Source: Flammulina velutipes
Taxonomy: Eukaryota > Basidiomycota > Agaricomycetes > Agaricales > Physalacriaceae
Direction: 5' to 3'
NCBI GenBank assembly: GCA_011800155.1
Contig: CM022368.1
Coordinates: 3,658,001 to 3,722,000, forward strand
Length of the DNA: 64,000 nucleotides
A program made the position numbers and the translations under genes. How positions within the stretch are numbered: position 1 is the first letter of the stretch; the number at the start of each line of letters is the position of its first letter. The notes under the pieces were generated by a model. The model was not told the DNA's origin. It saw only the letters and a list, made by a program, of their open reading frames with translations, and did not search any database. Of this stretch, positions 1 to 10,204 are shown piece after piece.

Positions 1-305
1 GACGCGCTATGGCGACCTCTATCTCCTTTTTTCGAGACACATGGCTATTTCCTCTGGGTTCGAATTGCAAAGGAAGCACCTTGTGGGGATGACTTGTGCC
101 GTCTTGGTCCTCCCAACTCCCATTCTCGAGCTTTTGACGGTTACTCATATTCCTCGCCGTATTCTCTAAATAATGATGATACAAGGCAAAGGAGGCAAAG
201 AATGCAACAGATGGTGCGCGCGCGTGCTCTCGTCCTCCGATACAAACTGACAGCAACCAGAGTCCGGTCATTTGTCCTGCAAGGACCGCACAGAATCACG
301 ACGTT

Positions 306-1310
306 ATGATTCGCTTGGTTGCCGTGGGTTCATTTGGAGACAAGCACAGTCGCGCTTTGGATAGATTAGGAACCCCAGAGCTCACTTTCCTGCCTCAAAA
401 CCATTCCTTGCCCATTCTTAATCGGATCGTGTATGAGAATCAGTACCATTTTGCCGTTTTCCCTATGATGGAAGACGTTCAATCCCTCCCGGATTTTCAT
501 GATTATGTAGAGGCAGTTGACTACGTTGAACAGCTAGTCGAGGTTGGTAAATCACGCGCTATACACTTTCGTTGTGACCACTGATTCACAGGGCCTTGAC
601 TTTCTTCACGAGAGATCCATCTCGCATGGGGTACGCGTAAATTATCTTTCCTCGCACCATATTGACATTCAAGTTAACCTACAGGATATCTGCAAAGAAA
701 ATATCCTCGTCAACCTCGTCGGACCACCTCTATGCACGCTGGATCAGCCTCTGCGCTCCCGATTTCCAGTACGCTATTATTATACGGATCTCGAATTTAC
801 AACGTGCTCCGATGAAGGAGAGAGCGCACCATCCGCACAGGGTAGCCCAATGTCTTGGAGTGACCGCGGGGGCGTTTATAGTCGACCTTCGGCTCCCGAA
901 CTGTCCAAACCCGACCTTTACAGTCCCTTCCAAGCTGATGTATGGCAACTGGGACATTTGCTCAACGAAGAATTCGAGGTAAGATCTATTCTTGATCGAC
1001 GGTATTATATATAACTTGTGGACTGTAGGACTTTCCGCACTTTGATGGCTATCAACAGTTATTCAAGAACATGATGAAGGAAGATCCGGGATTGAGACCT
1101 TCGCTCAACGACGTCTTAACAGAAGTACGGCGTCTCAAGCTAGATGTTCATCCAATTCGCGGTCTTCCCAGTGACGGATCCGGGACGAGATGGTGGAGTG
1201 TGCTTGGGCTCCTAAGCTATGTGCGTGGATGGTGGAATGTCATGGTCAGTACTACGTCTATATTATACACTATGTCACTCTCAAAAAATAAGAGGCTAGC
1301 ATCAGCGTAA
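306..1310 (+). CDS. Protein kinase-like protein (degenerate catalytic loop), 5' end uncertain
   Basis: This is a spliced kinase-fold gene. Introns at about 543-590 and 979-1028, plus one after the HG of the catalytic loop (about 630-684), join exons into a C-lobe: FLHERSISHG joined to DICKENILVNL resembles the HRD..KPEN catalytic loop, with HGD-like residues but Cys where Lys is usual. Next come a TDLEF segment in place of DFG, an APE motif (SAPE), DVWQLGHLL as subdomain IX, and a final EDPGLRPS helix. The last exon adds a Trp-rich hydrophobic tail that could touch a membrane. The frame stays open upstream of the ATG (QNHDV just before MIRLVAVGS), so earlier exons probably lie in 1-305 or outside the window. 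Expanded families of such divergent kinases are common in Agaricomycetes. Substrate and activity are unknown, and the altered loop may mean a pseudokinase. Confidence 0.6.
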
Positions 1311-1699
1311 TGATATGCATTAGTCGCAATTGACGCTCCTTCTTGCTTACAGCCTGGAGCACATAACTAACAATGTCTCAGAAGTCTCTCTCGTGAACGG
1401 TGTCTGTCGCTACAACTTTCGTCGGTAGAGAGCACCTACGGGGTTCAAGATACTATAGCCTACCAATCGGCACAAGCTTCACGACCGCAGCCGTAACTGA
1501 GGTCCAGGAGACTTCTACCGGAGGCCCCTCTCAAAGAGACGGTTTATTTTCCATGATCGTTCACATACTACTTTACCGACTTTGCGCCCGCTGCGCCACA
1601 TATGATCGAGATTGATCGCAACTGCCGTAGAATTCTCGCGTGGCTTGATCGAGCTCAGTCCTTCAGCAACCAAGTCTTGTTTAACGACACTAGGCCTCA
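1311..1699. other. Intergenic stretch without supported gene
   Basis: Only short unlinked frames are present between the kinase-like gene and the microexon gene. No repeat or RNA gene was recognised. It presumably holds the terminator of the first gene and the promoter of the next. Confidence 0.4.
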
Positions 1700-2699
1700 A
1701 TGTCTGCCTCCCTCGACGAAAATGTCGAACGAGGTAAACGTGCTCCAGCTGGTGTGTCGACTGATAATATTCTTAGCTTTAACACGCAATAGGAAACAAG
1801 CCAAAAACCGCAAATGCCTCTAGTGACCTGTCGATAGCCTCACTATGTGAGGAATTCGAGACGGTGTGTTGTATGTTCCTGCCTATTCTTCTGTTACTCA
1901 CGAGAGGTCATTAGGTGATCCAACAGTGTGAGGTACGTATATTAATTGTCTTGCCTGTACCACCACCTCACGACGGTTCTACAGGCGGATCGTTAGGTAT
2001 GTCCGGCATCTTGCCTAGCTTTCTTTTGCTTATGATGGCTCTTCAGATGTTACAGCGGGCTGATGTATGTTCGCCATTTCTCTTCTCCTTCCGTCGCTCA
2101 CGAAGGTTGTTCAGCAAAACCGGGAGGTGCGTGAATTTGGACTCTTACCTAGCCTCTCGTGGTACTCATGAAGGCTCCTCAGGAGCTTCGCAAGGCTATT
2201 GAGGTATGTGTTTCTTCTTGCCTATTACTTCACTCACAAATGTTTTATAGGGCAATCATCAAATATGTCCACTGTCTTGCGGCTTGCCTGTTGTTCCATT
2301 GCTCACGAAAGAGTCATTAGGAGATTCTACAGGCCTATAAAGTATGTTCCATCTTGCCTACACCTATTTCGCTTACAAACATTCTGCAGGAGGGCTGCGA
2401 GGAAGGGCGTAAGGAAGGGCATGAGGTGTGCCAGGCGCCTCGCATATTGCCATACAACTCACAAATAAATTTTAGAAGTTTCAACAGGTTGGGCGTCTTG
2501 TTAATTCTTCCATGGGCTCATGAAGGCCCTTTAGGAACTCCAAGCCGTCAAAAATAAAATTGCTGAGGAACGTGCGACTCTCAACGAAGCAATACGGGCG
2601 TTGGAATATACTCTGACTAACACAGATTCGGACGTCGAGATGAGCGGTGAAGATACCTCTGCAACAAAAAAGTTGCCCCGTTCATCTTCCAAGCGCTGA
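1700..2699 (+). CDS. Coiled-coil protein encoded by a chain of microexons
   Basis: Function is not recognised. Two first exons (1700-1733, 1793-1863) encode MSASLDENVERG and a following segment ending CEEFET. Then comes a run of tiny phase-0 exons separated by 46-56 nt introns: 1915-1932 (VIQQCE), 1985-1996, 2047-2064 (MLQRAD), 2115-2126 (QNRE), 2183-2203 (ELRKAIE), 2251-2262, 2321-2341 (EILQAYK), 2390-2425 and 2476-2487 (KFQQ). The last exon, 2535-2699, begins ELQAVKNKIAEER and ends RSSSKR. The introns resemble each other (GTATGT, CTTGCCT, CTCAC branch, TAG/CAG). Two units are defective: 1985-1996 ends in TAG, and 2251-2262 is followed by AT instead of a GT donor. Splicing may skip both, which keeps the frame. 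The product would be a charged heptad-type coiled coil of roughly 140 residues. A paralogous 3' relic lies at 7504-7814. Confidence 0.55.
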
Positions 2700-2941
2700 T
2701 GTTTTTGCAGCGGCAGTCGGCTGATCATCCTTCGATGCCATTCGTCTGCGTATAGGGAACTCTGTGCAGCTGAGATGCATCTCAATAAAGTGGGGCTGGC
2801 GTCTTATGTATTACATGCCTTACATCGAGGCTGTTGTAATCTAGTTTGTTGTGGTGGCTTGGTCCGTGATGACATGGACAATCAATCACCAGCTTAAGTT
2901 GTATCTACCTAATACCCCTTCGTTTTCGACGACACTTGTGC

Positions 2942-3938
2942 ATGGCTCCGGATTTGCCGCAGGAGCTCCTAGATGGGATAGTCGATCAGTTGAACGATTT
3001 GGATCTTGACGGTCATGCCGCACTGAAAGCCTGCTCTCTAGTAAACCAAGCCTTTCATCTTCGCGCTCGGAAACGTTTATTCGAGTCGGTCCGTCTTAAT
3101 CCCGGCCAATACGAGTTCGACGATACTGGTCCCTTGTCATACCGCGTCAACAACGACAACACCTATGTAGCGTTCAAAAAACTCCTCGACCTTTCCCCCG
3201 ACGTTGGCTCGCTCGTCAGATGTCTATCCGTGGTCGATCTAGCGGGCTTACGCTCCAGAGTAGAAACAGCTCTCTTCGCAGAGATCACACCATCCTTCAG
3301 TGGACTCGAAACTCTCATCCTTAGGAGTGAAGACGGGAACGGAATGGCCTGGGAGCGCATCCCCAGTGATGGGGTATCTGCTATTGGGAGACTCATGGCG
3401 CGATCGACTACCCTCCGCTCTTTGAGCTTGGGACAGATCTACTTGACTTGGGACGTGCTGGTTTTGATCGCGCAGTGTGCGAACCTCAAGGAGTTGGAAG
3501 TGGGGCGCGCCACGTTTCTTGGGGTGTATCCGGTTGCGGAGCTTAGGGCGTTGGTGACGCCTACGCCACAGCTCGAGGTGCTCACTGTGAGAATGGCGCA
3601 GCTACCTTATCGCCAGTTGTTCTGGGATAAAGCGTCCTTTGGGGCGTTCGTAGAGGGCATGGTGGGCGGTGAGGAGGGAGGAAAATGGGCGGACGTTGGG
3701 CACCTGCGGCGGATTGAGTTTCACGATAGTGCTGGGTCGCGCGACGTGCATTATGAGTCTCTGCAGAGGCTGTTGGACGCCACGAGGAAGAGTTTGTGTG
3801 AATTTCGGTGGATGAAAGCGGATGGAGGTGAGTGATTGATATTGTTGTGGGTTTACCACAGGTTGACGCGGAGTAGGGTTTCTGTGGAACGAGATGGTGT
3901 ACACTGGCAGTCAGATTGACTCTGTGAACGTTGTATGA
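2942..3938 (+). CDS. F-box-like protein, paralogue 1
   Basis: Two exons (2942-3827, 3877-3938; 948 nt in frame, 315 residues). The N-terminus (LPQELLDGIVDQL, then HAALKACSLVNQAFHLRARK) has the Leu-Pro..Ile/Val..Leu..C..V...F..RARK pattern of fungal F-box-like domains. The remainder carries leucine-rich stretches such as SLSLGQIYL and CANLKELEVG. Such proteins are usually adaptors of SCF ubiquitin ligases, binding Skp1 through the N-terminus; that role here is inference. The start is the ATG at 2942. The short second exon (FLWNEMVYTGSQIDS) aligns with that of the next gene, which supports the intron. It forms a tandem pair with the gene at 4121. Confidence 0.72.
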
Positions 3939-4120
3939 AAGGATGATAGATCTGTACACGGGGAGGATACCATTGATCCCGAACGTATTGCGACGCGAAG
4001 ACAACCGTGATGGGATCAGTCTGTCCTCTCCTTCGTTTATTTCGACCAGCTCCTAGTAAGTGCTCAGTGCTACATTTGAAAGCGTCTGGTTGATGTTGAA
4101 TTCAAGTCCTATATCTATGA

Positions 4121-5109
4121 ATGTCACCCCCCGAATTACCACAAGAGCTTCTGGATGCAATAGTTGATCGACTGGATCCAAACGATCATGCATTGCTGAA
4201 GGCCTGCTCTGTAGTGAGCCAAGCATTCTACCTCCGCGCTCGAAAACTCCTCTTCCAGACAATAACCCTATACCCCGACCGGTGCTTATCTGACGGCGCT
4301 ATCGACAGCACCGCCGGCACCTATACAGCGTTCCAAAAACTCCTGGATATTTCCCCCAACGTCATCTCGCTTGTCCGTCGATTCACTCTCGACCTGGGTG
4401 GACCGCGTTCCGATTCGGAAGTAGCGCCCTTCGCCAGGTTGGGGGAGGCATTGGACGCGCTGGACCTGGAAATGCTTACCATCAAGAGCACGTTTCAGAC
4501 CGGCATACGCTGGCGCGCGGAAGGGCGCACCATCCCCATAGCCAGCGCGTTCTTCGTTGATAAACTCCTCACACGGCCTTCAAACATCCGCTGTCTGACT
4601 CTGTGTCGCATCAAGATCAGTGGGGAGATGCTATTTTTCCTAGCACAATGTGCGAACCTCAAGGAACTGGAAGTGGAGGGTTTCTCGTTTCAGGATGGAG
4701 TGTATCCGTGGATGCGGCTTCATGAGATGAATGTGGATAGGCCACAGCTAGAGGTGCTCACTTTGCGAGCGACAGAGCCAGTGGTTTTCCAGGATAACTA
4801 TATTTTTGCGATGTTTGTGGGAAGTATGGTGTCTGAGAAAGCGCGATGGGCGGAGGTTGGGTGTTTGCGGCGGATTGTGTTCCAGGAGAACTCTGCATCG
4901 CGTGGCATGCATTATAGACCTCTGCAGAGGCTGCTGGGCTTGACGACGAAGAGTTTACTCGAATTTCGATGGAAGAGGATGGTTTGTGACATAGGTCAGT
5001 GCTTTGTTCTGACTTGAATGGATGGTAATGGTGATTGCTAGGACCCCAATGGAATGAGCTAGTATACACTGGCGATGAGATCAGCTCTATCAACCTCGCA
5101 GATGCTTGA
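4121..5109 (+). CDS. F-box-like protein, paralogue 2
   Basis: Two exons (4121-4994, 5042-5109; 942 nt in frame, 313 residues). It is collinear with the neighbouring gene: LPQELLDAIVDRL, HALLKACSVVSQAFYLRARK, CANLKELEVE, and a terminal exon WNELVYTGDEISSIN. The shared intron position (after a Gly codon split 1+2) shows a tandem duplication. Divergence is high across the middle region, so the duplication is not recent. Likely an SCF-type adaptor by family analogy only. It lies 182 bp after its paralogue, so the promoter must be short. Confidence 0.72.
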
Positions 5110-5367
5110 AAAGATAGACGCAAAACACATACATGCCACAGCTATATTTATACCATACCTATGAGGAGCCTTCTGTTATTGTTCTTAGATTTATAGCGCG
5201 AATCCTGCGCGAGCAAGCGCGTTCCGGTCATCGTACGCGTGACAGGACAAGCATGTCGCTTGACCGAATCCACGACAACCTCCGCCCGATGAGAAAACGG
5301 AGGAATATGTATGTTCCGATCCGCTGCTTAAAACCCCACAACCACCCCGGACTGCTTTCCCACCACC

Positions 5368-7284
5368 ATGATCCTCGTCGCCCCGGCCAGGCAGTCCGTT
5401 TTACGCGTCACATTTGGAGGCATCGCGCGCAGACGATGGTATAGCACGCCCGATAGCATTCCCAATGGCAAGGTATGGTTGTCTGTTGACGACGCGGTCA
5501 AGGACGTCAAGTCGGGAGATGTCTTGCTATGTGGAGGTGCGTGTATCTTTGGACTCCAATGCTCTACTCTGACGACTTGTAGGCTTTGGGCTGGCTGGCA
5601 TTCCTGGTTATTATATTTGCTTCCACGGAACCGTGTTGGTACTGATGTGGATGGCGAAGATACGCTTCTCGGTGCTCTGGCCAAACGCTCTGAGGTCCAG
5701 GGATTAACTGGCATCTCAAATAATGCGGGGGCTGGTGATGCTGGTTTAGGTACGGCTGTAGCTCAGTCATCGCTTCTTACGCCAACTACATTTATAGGCA
5801 AACTGATCAACACCAAACAACTCAGCAAAGTCGTCGCGTCTTATCCTGGCGGGTAAGCCGCGTGACGCACTTGTGGCTTATGGATCTTACTGCCCAATAG
5901 AAACAAAGCATTCGAAGCCCTCTACCTCAAGGGCGAAATATCACTTGAACTCGTTCCCCAAGGTACGCTGGCCGAGCGTATCCGTTCCCATGCAGCAGGC
6001 ATCCCCGCCTTCTACACTCCAACTGGCGCCTCGACCGCCGTAGAATATGGCACCATCCCCGTCCGATACAAGCCTGGCGGCATATCCGCAGGAATCGAAA
6101 TCCCTGGCATAAAGAAAGAATCCCGAGAAATCAATGGGCGAAAATACGTCCTGGAGCCCGCCATCGCAGGGGACGTCGCCTTTGTGCGCGCATGGAAAGT
6201 CGACGAGATCGGCAACTGCGTCTTCCGCTATACCGCTCAGAACTTCAGCACCGTCATGGCCAAGAACGCGAAACTCACCATCGTAGAGGCGGAGCAGATT
6301 GTTGCTGTAGGATCCATCTCACCGAACTCGATACACCTCCCCGGAATATACGTCGACCGTATTGTACAGGCTACCAGCCCGAAGAAAATAGAATATGTGA
6401 CTCTTGCCGAGTCCGGGGAAGCGGACAAGTCCATATCACCGGAGAAGCAGGCCGCGCAGGCTCAACGAAGATATATCGCCAGTCGCGCGGCTAGGGAAAT
6501 CAAGGACGGCTTCCATGTTAATCTGGGAATTGGCATGCCCACGCTTGTGCCAGAGTACCTCGCGCCTGGTGTGCGGGTATGGCTGCAAAGTGAGAATGGC
6601 ATCATGGGAATGGGCCCGTACCCTACCAAGGACCAGCTCGACGCGTGAGGCTTTTCTTCCATCTAGATCAGCCAAGTCCTCAGTTCTTACGTCCTTGTGC
6701 ACAGCGATCTTATCAATGCGGGCAAAGAGACGGTCACTCTATTACCTGGAGCCTCCGTTTTCGATTCTAGCGAATCTTTCGCTATGATTCGTGGTGGACA
6801 CATCGACGTGGCCATCCTCGGTGTGAGTGTCTACCTTCCTCGTCTCTCGAACTTTCCCTCACCGCGTATTACCGCAGGCAATGGAAGTCTCGCAAGCCGG
6901 TGATATCGCCAACTTCATGATTCCAGGCAAGCTCGTCAAAGGTATGCTCATTGCTCCACTCAGGTAAGAAGAAAGCGTTCTGAAACACGGCCAGGTATCG
7001 GTGGCGCGATGGACCTCGTCTCCAACCCGGACAAGACTAAAGTCATCGTGACCATGGAACACTGCTCTCGCGACGGCAAGCCCAAGATCCTCAAAGAGTG
7101 TGCTTTACCTCTCACTGGTGCTCGCACGGTCAGCCAAATCATTACCGAGCTCGCCGTGTTCGACGTTGACCGTGTCAACGGCGGCCTCACTCTCATCGAC
7201 GCTGCCAAAGGTGTATCAGTCGAAGAGATCAAAGCAAAGACTGGCTGTGATTTAAAAGTCTCTGATAATCTCGGAACATGGTAG
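5368..7284 (+). CDS. SCOT: Succinyl-CoA:3-oxoacid CoA-transferase (mitochondrial)
   Basis: Eight exons (5368-5536, 5583-5606, 5660-5749, 5798-5852, 5901-6644, 6705-6822, 6878-6941, 6995-7284) sum to 1554 nt, 517 residues, the usual length for the fused alpha/beta enzyme. The N-terminus ([17 protein letters not shown]) is basic and suits mitochondrial import. Alpha-subunit signatures include [17 protein letters not shown], the Gly-rich [14 protein letters not shown] loop, and [16 protein letters not shown]. The beta half shows NLGIGMPTL and [10 protein letters not shown], containing the catalytic Glu that forms the enzyme-CoA thioester, then [24 protein letters not shown] and GIGGAMDLV. The enzyme moves CoA between succinyl-CoA and acetoacetate, used in ketone-body or acetate/succinate metabolism. 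The intron at 5607 has an unusual GTTATT donor. All reading phases agree. Confidence 0.93.
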
Positions 7285-7503
7285 CGGCTTGGACGTCAAC
7301 CTTATCTCTCAAGTTAGATTGTATTCCTCCACCTTGTATAATATATTGCTATGACTGTATTTGAACCACTCTTCCCTTTTATAACACGCTGAAACGGATG
7401 ATGGACACGACGTCGCAACCTTGAAACTCAAAGGGCAATGATATGACGACCCTGAAGAACAACTGTTCAAGACTGTACTTAGGCGAGTCAAAAAGTGTTT
7501 GAT

Positions 7504-7814
7504 GTATGTTTTTCGTCTTGCCTATAATGCCTTTGCTCAAAGGATACTATAGCTGGTATGTCAGCCGCTGTCTTGCCTGTTTTTCAATTGCTCACAGATA
7601 AATTTAGGAGATGCAACAGGTTGGTTGACTGTCTTGCTCATTTCTCTATGGACTCATGAGGGCCTTTTAGGCACTACGGACGCTCAGCGATATGATTGCT
7701 GAGCAAGGTGAGGCTATCGAGGAAGTGAGATGGGGGTTGGAATACACCCTGGCTGTTCAATCGGCCCTCGGGATGAGTTCGGAGAACAGTGAGGACGTAT
7801 CTAATGGTATGTAA
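7504..7814 (+). pseudogene. 3' relic of a microexon coiled-coil gene
   Basis: This stretch has the same intron-exon grammar as the gene at 1700-2699. An intron (7504-7552) is followed by a possible 3-nt exon CTG (7553-7555), another intron (7556-7607), a 12-nt exon GAGATGCAACAG (7608-7619, EMQQ), an intron (7620-7670), and a last exon (7671-7814). The last exon reads ALRTLSDMIAEQGEAIEEV, then WGLEYTLA, and ends SNGM-stop. It matches the last exon of the other gene (ALEYTL, AEE/AEQ, acidic Ser-rich tail). No convincing upstream exons or start were found, so it is probably a truncated paralogue. A short but active 3' fragment cannot be excluded. Confidence 0.45.
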
Positions 7815-8026
7815 GAAAATTTGCGGTTCGTCTTCAAGTTCTCTGCACTCATGTCTTCGCAGCGAGCAATGAAGGAGCATCTCAATAAAATAGAGCTATG
7901 GTGTCGGACGAATGAAACACCTCATGATCATGAAATGATTACATGCGTAATATGGTCATCTATATGCAATGATCTATCTACAATAAAGTCCAATAATGAG
8001 GAGAAAAAGATATCATGAATCGTAAA

Positions 8027-9330
8027 CTAGGCGTTATTCTCAGCCATCTGGAGCGAGCTCGAATCCTTTTGTTCCACCGCCTTGCCCATGTCACGACCGA
8101 GGAAAAAGCCGGGATGCGCCAAGTTGAAAGTATACAGGGCGAGTATAATCATAGCACCGTCCAGCACGTCTGTAGGAATTCAGGATCGCTGTCGTCGACG
8201 AATAGTGGGAAACTTACTGAAGTAAACCTCAGTGGTGATGATTCTCCCATTCCAGCCGTCAGAGAGCTCAATTGTGCGATAGATTGCACTATAAAATAGT
8301 CAGCATTACGATAAGAAGAATCAAACAAACATTGCACACCGAATGAAGAGGCAAAGAAGGTTGAATATCAACGCGCCTACCATAACCCTAATGGGTGTAG
8401 TCATCTCGCCTCGGTAGCTATTTAGGGTGACTTGGCTGCCGCTGTTGGCCTTCGGTTTCGACGAGAAAGGGATATCACGAATATAGCACCAGAAGAACTC
8501 GATCGCGACGCAAGAGTAGAGAGTGATGACGGCTGTAAGAGCCATGGTAAGCAGCCAGCCAGACAGAAGATAGAAGAGGACAACTGACCAAGCTGAAAAA
8601 CGATACCACCGAGCATAATGTTTCCGCCCAGGTCAGCAGCTGCTCTGTCGTCGTCGCTACTAGCAGCAATACCACCTCCAACTCCTTGTACAATAAGGGA
8701 GACAACATCACAGCTGACAAAGAAAATGGAATCTGCAGAACAAATCAGCGCCACAGTTGGACGAACGCGCACGATCATCACTTACATTTCCTGGGACTGA
8801 CCCTGCTGTAGAGCGGGCCTAGAATTCGGATTATAGCACCCATTGTAATGAAATTGGCAGCTAAGAGCGGTGTAGGGCCAAGAATAGTGCAGACAATCCT
8901 ACCCTCGTATGAGCACGTTGATACATACCACTATACAAGCCACTCACTGGATCATAAAGGCGTTGTCGTTCATGGGGTTATAACTTGACCACAGGCGACC
9001 ACTCCATCCAAGTACTTCCAACAAGCCTGCGAGGACGATAGTAGGCAGTGTCCACCACATACGAAGCCATAACCCTTGGCAGAGATGAGCAACTACAAGG
9101 CAGGTCGCGTTAGTACTGTAAGTTGATAACGAAACGAATTGCGTACATGTTGAAACTCCGAAGAGTACCACAAGAATATAGCAGATTGTTTGATTTGGGA
9201 TGTATCCGTAGACGGTCTCCTTGGGATCGATGGTTGACAAGTCAATGAGCACTGTGGTGACTAGAGAATGTGGCGTCAATACCCGGGAAATTCAGGAAGG
9301 AATTAGAGACTCACGATTTGATGAAGACAT
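8027..9330 (-). CDS. RTA1-like multi-pass membrane protein
   Basis: Spliced on the minus strand from ATG 9330 (MSSSN, short first exon) to TAG 8027. The order of recognisable parts is: ETVYGYIPNQTICYILVVLF, a first membrane segment; WLRMWWTLPTIVLAGLLEV with GWSGRLWSSYNP, typical of the RTA1 family; a segment with GPLYSRVSPRK; FFVSCDVVSLIVQGVGGG with a following AAS...D..GG..M.GG loop; later membrane helices with EFFWCYIRDIPF; RTIELSDGW; and LDGAMIILALYTFNLAHPG. The RTA1 family contains about seven membrane helices and includes yeast RTA1/RSB1, linked to sterol toxicity resistance and sphingoid-base export. The actual substrate here is unknown. A close paralogue lies at 16305-17623. Confidence 0.83.
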
Positions 9331-9705
9331 CTCGAAGCGAAGAATGAAGCTGAAGGTGAAGGTGGGGTGCGAATGAAGAGAAAGCACTGGAGATTTACCG
9401 TCTCAATGCGTCTTATTTGAACCTCTTCCTCTCCGGCTCTTTTGATATCTATCACCCTTTCATGACCAGTCGCGATTGCGCAGCGCATCGTACAGGTAAT
9501 AAGTTTCACCTTGAGAGCGTTTGTACGGAGAACCGGAAAACCGGTGCCCCAATTTGGCAATCAAGACCGCAGGCTGGGTATGTGGGTAGATGACCCTCAA
9601 ATGGTGACTGTTACGATGTAGGCGACATGATTCAGGCTGGAGGCCAAGCCCCACGACGACGATGCCAGGACGACGACCAACCGACGACTACTATGTTTGG
9701 ATAAT

Positions 9706-9978
9706 TCAGATCCGGAATAAGTGAATGATCTGGTAATTATTATCACTGTCTGAGAACCGCACCTGGTGTGGCGTGAGATATATCGACCATGAAGAGTATC
9801 GAAGCTGCGCGAAGAGATTCCTCAACAGACGACTTGAAGGGAGCGCCATAAATTTATCAGTCATATTTCCGGGGACTGAGTCTTCTGTAAGAGCATAAAT
9901 TATCGCTCCAAGGTCCAAGGCGTACAAGCTGAGACGCGATATCAGATAAGAAGTTGGCGATTTGAGGCGGTAGGCCAC
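9706..9978 (-). pseudogene. Relic of an RTA1-like exon
   Basis: On the minus strand one frame reads ANFL...LVRLGPWSDN and then RRLSPRKYD, which recalls the ANF....ILGPLYSR.SPRK segment of the neighbouring RTA1-like gene. The rest of the gene is missing, and frames around it are interrupted. The surrounding 9331-10204 region otherwise holds no supported gene, only the divergent promoters of the RTA1-like gene and the deaminase-like gene. The likeness is short, so this is a tentative call. Confidence 0.35.
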
Positions 9979-10204
9979 ATCTCGAAGACGACATCAGGTA
10001 CAGCGTTTCTCAAAATTGTTGCCCACGGCCAAAAGTGATCGCATCAAAAATAAACATGTACAGCGTCCAGTTCTCCTTGCCCATATTTTCTTGCTATCGT
10101 TTTCTAGACATTTTTCAACACAGTTTCATGCATCCTAAATCGCGCATCGTCGTAGTCTGTATATCGTGAAAGAGGTACTACAGGCATCCTTTGCAGACAC
10201 CATC

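Noticed and set aside
48..75. GGTTCGAATT resembling a tRNA T-loop
   Set aside because: No matching T-stem, acceptor stem or A-box upstream; it lies in the likely 5' part of the kinase-like gene.
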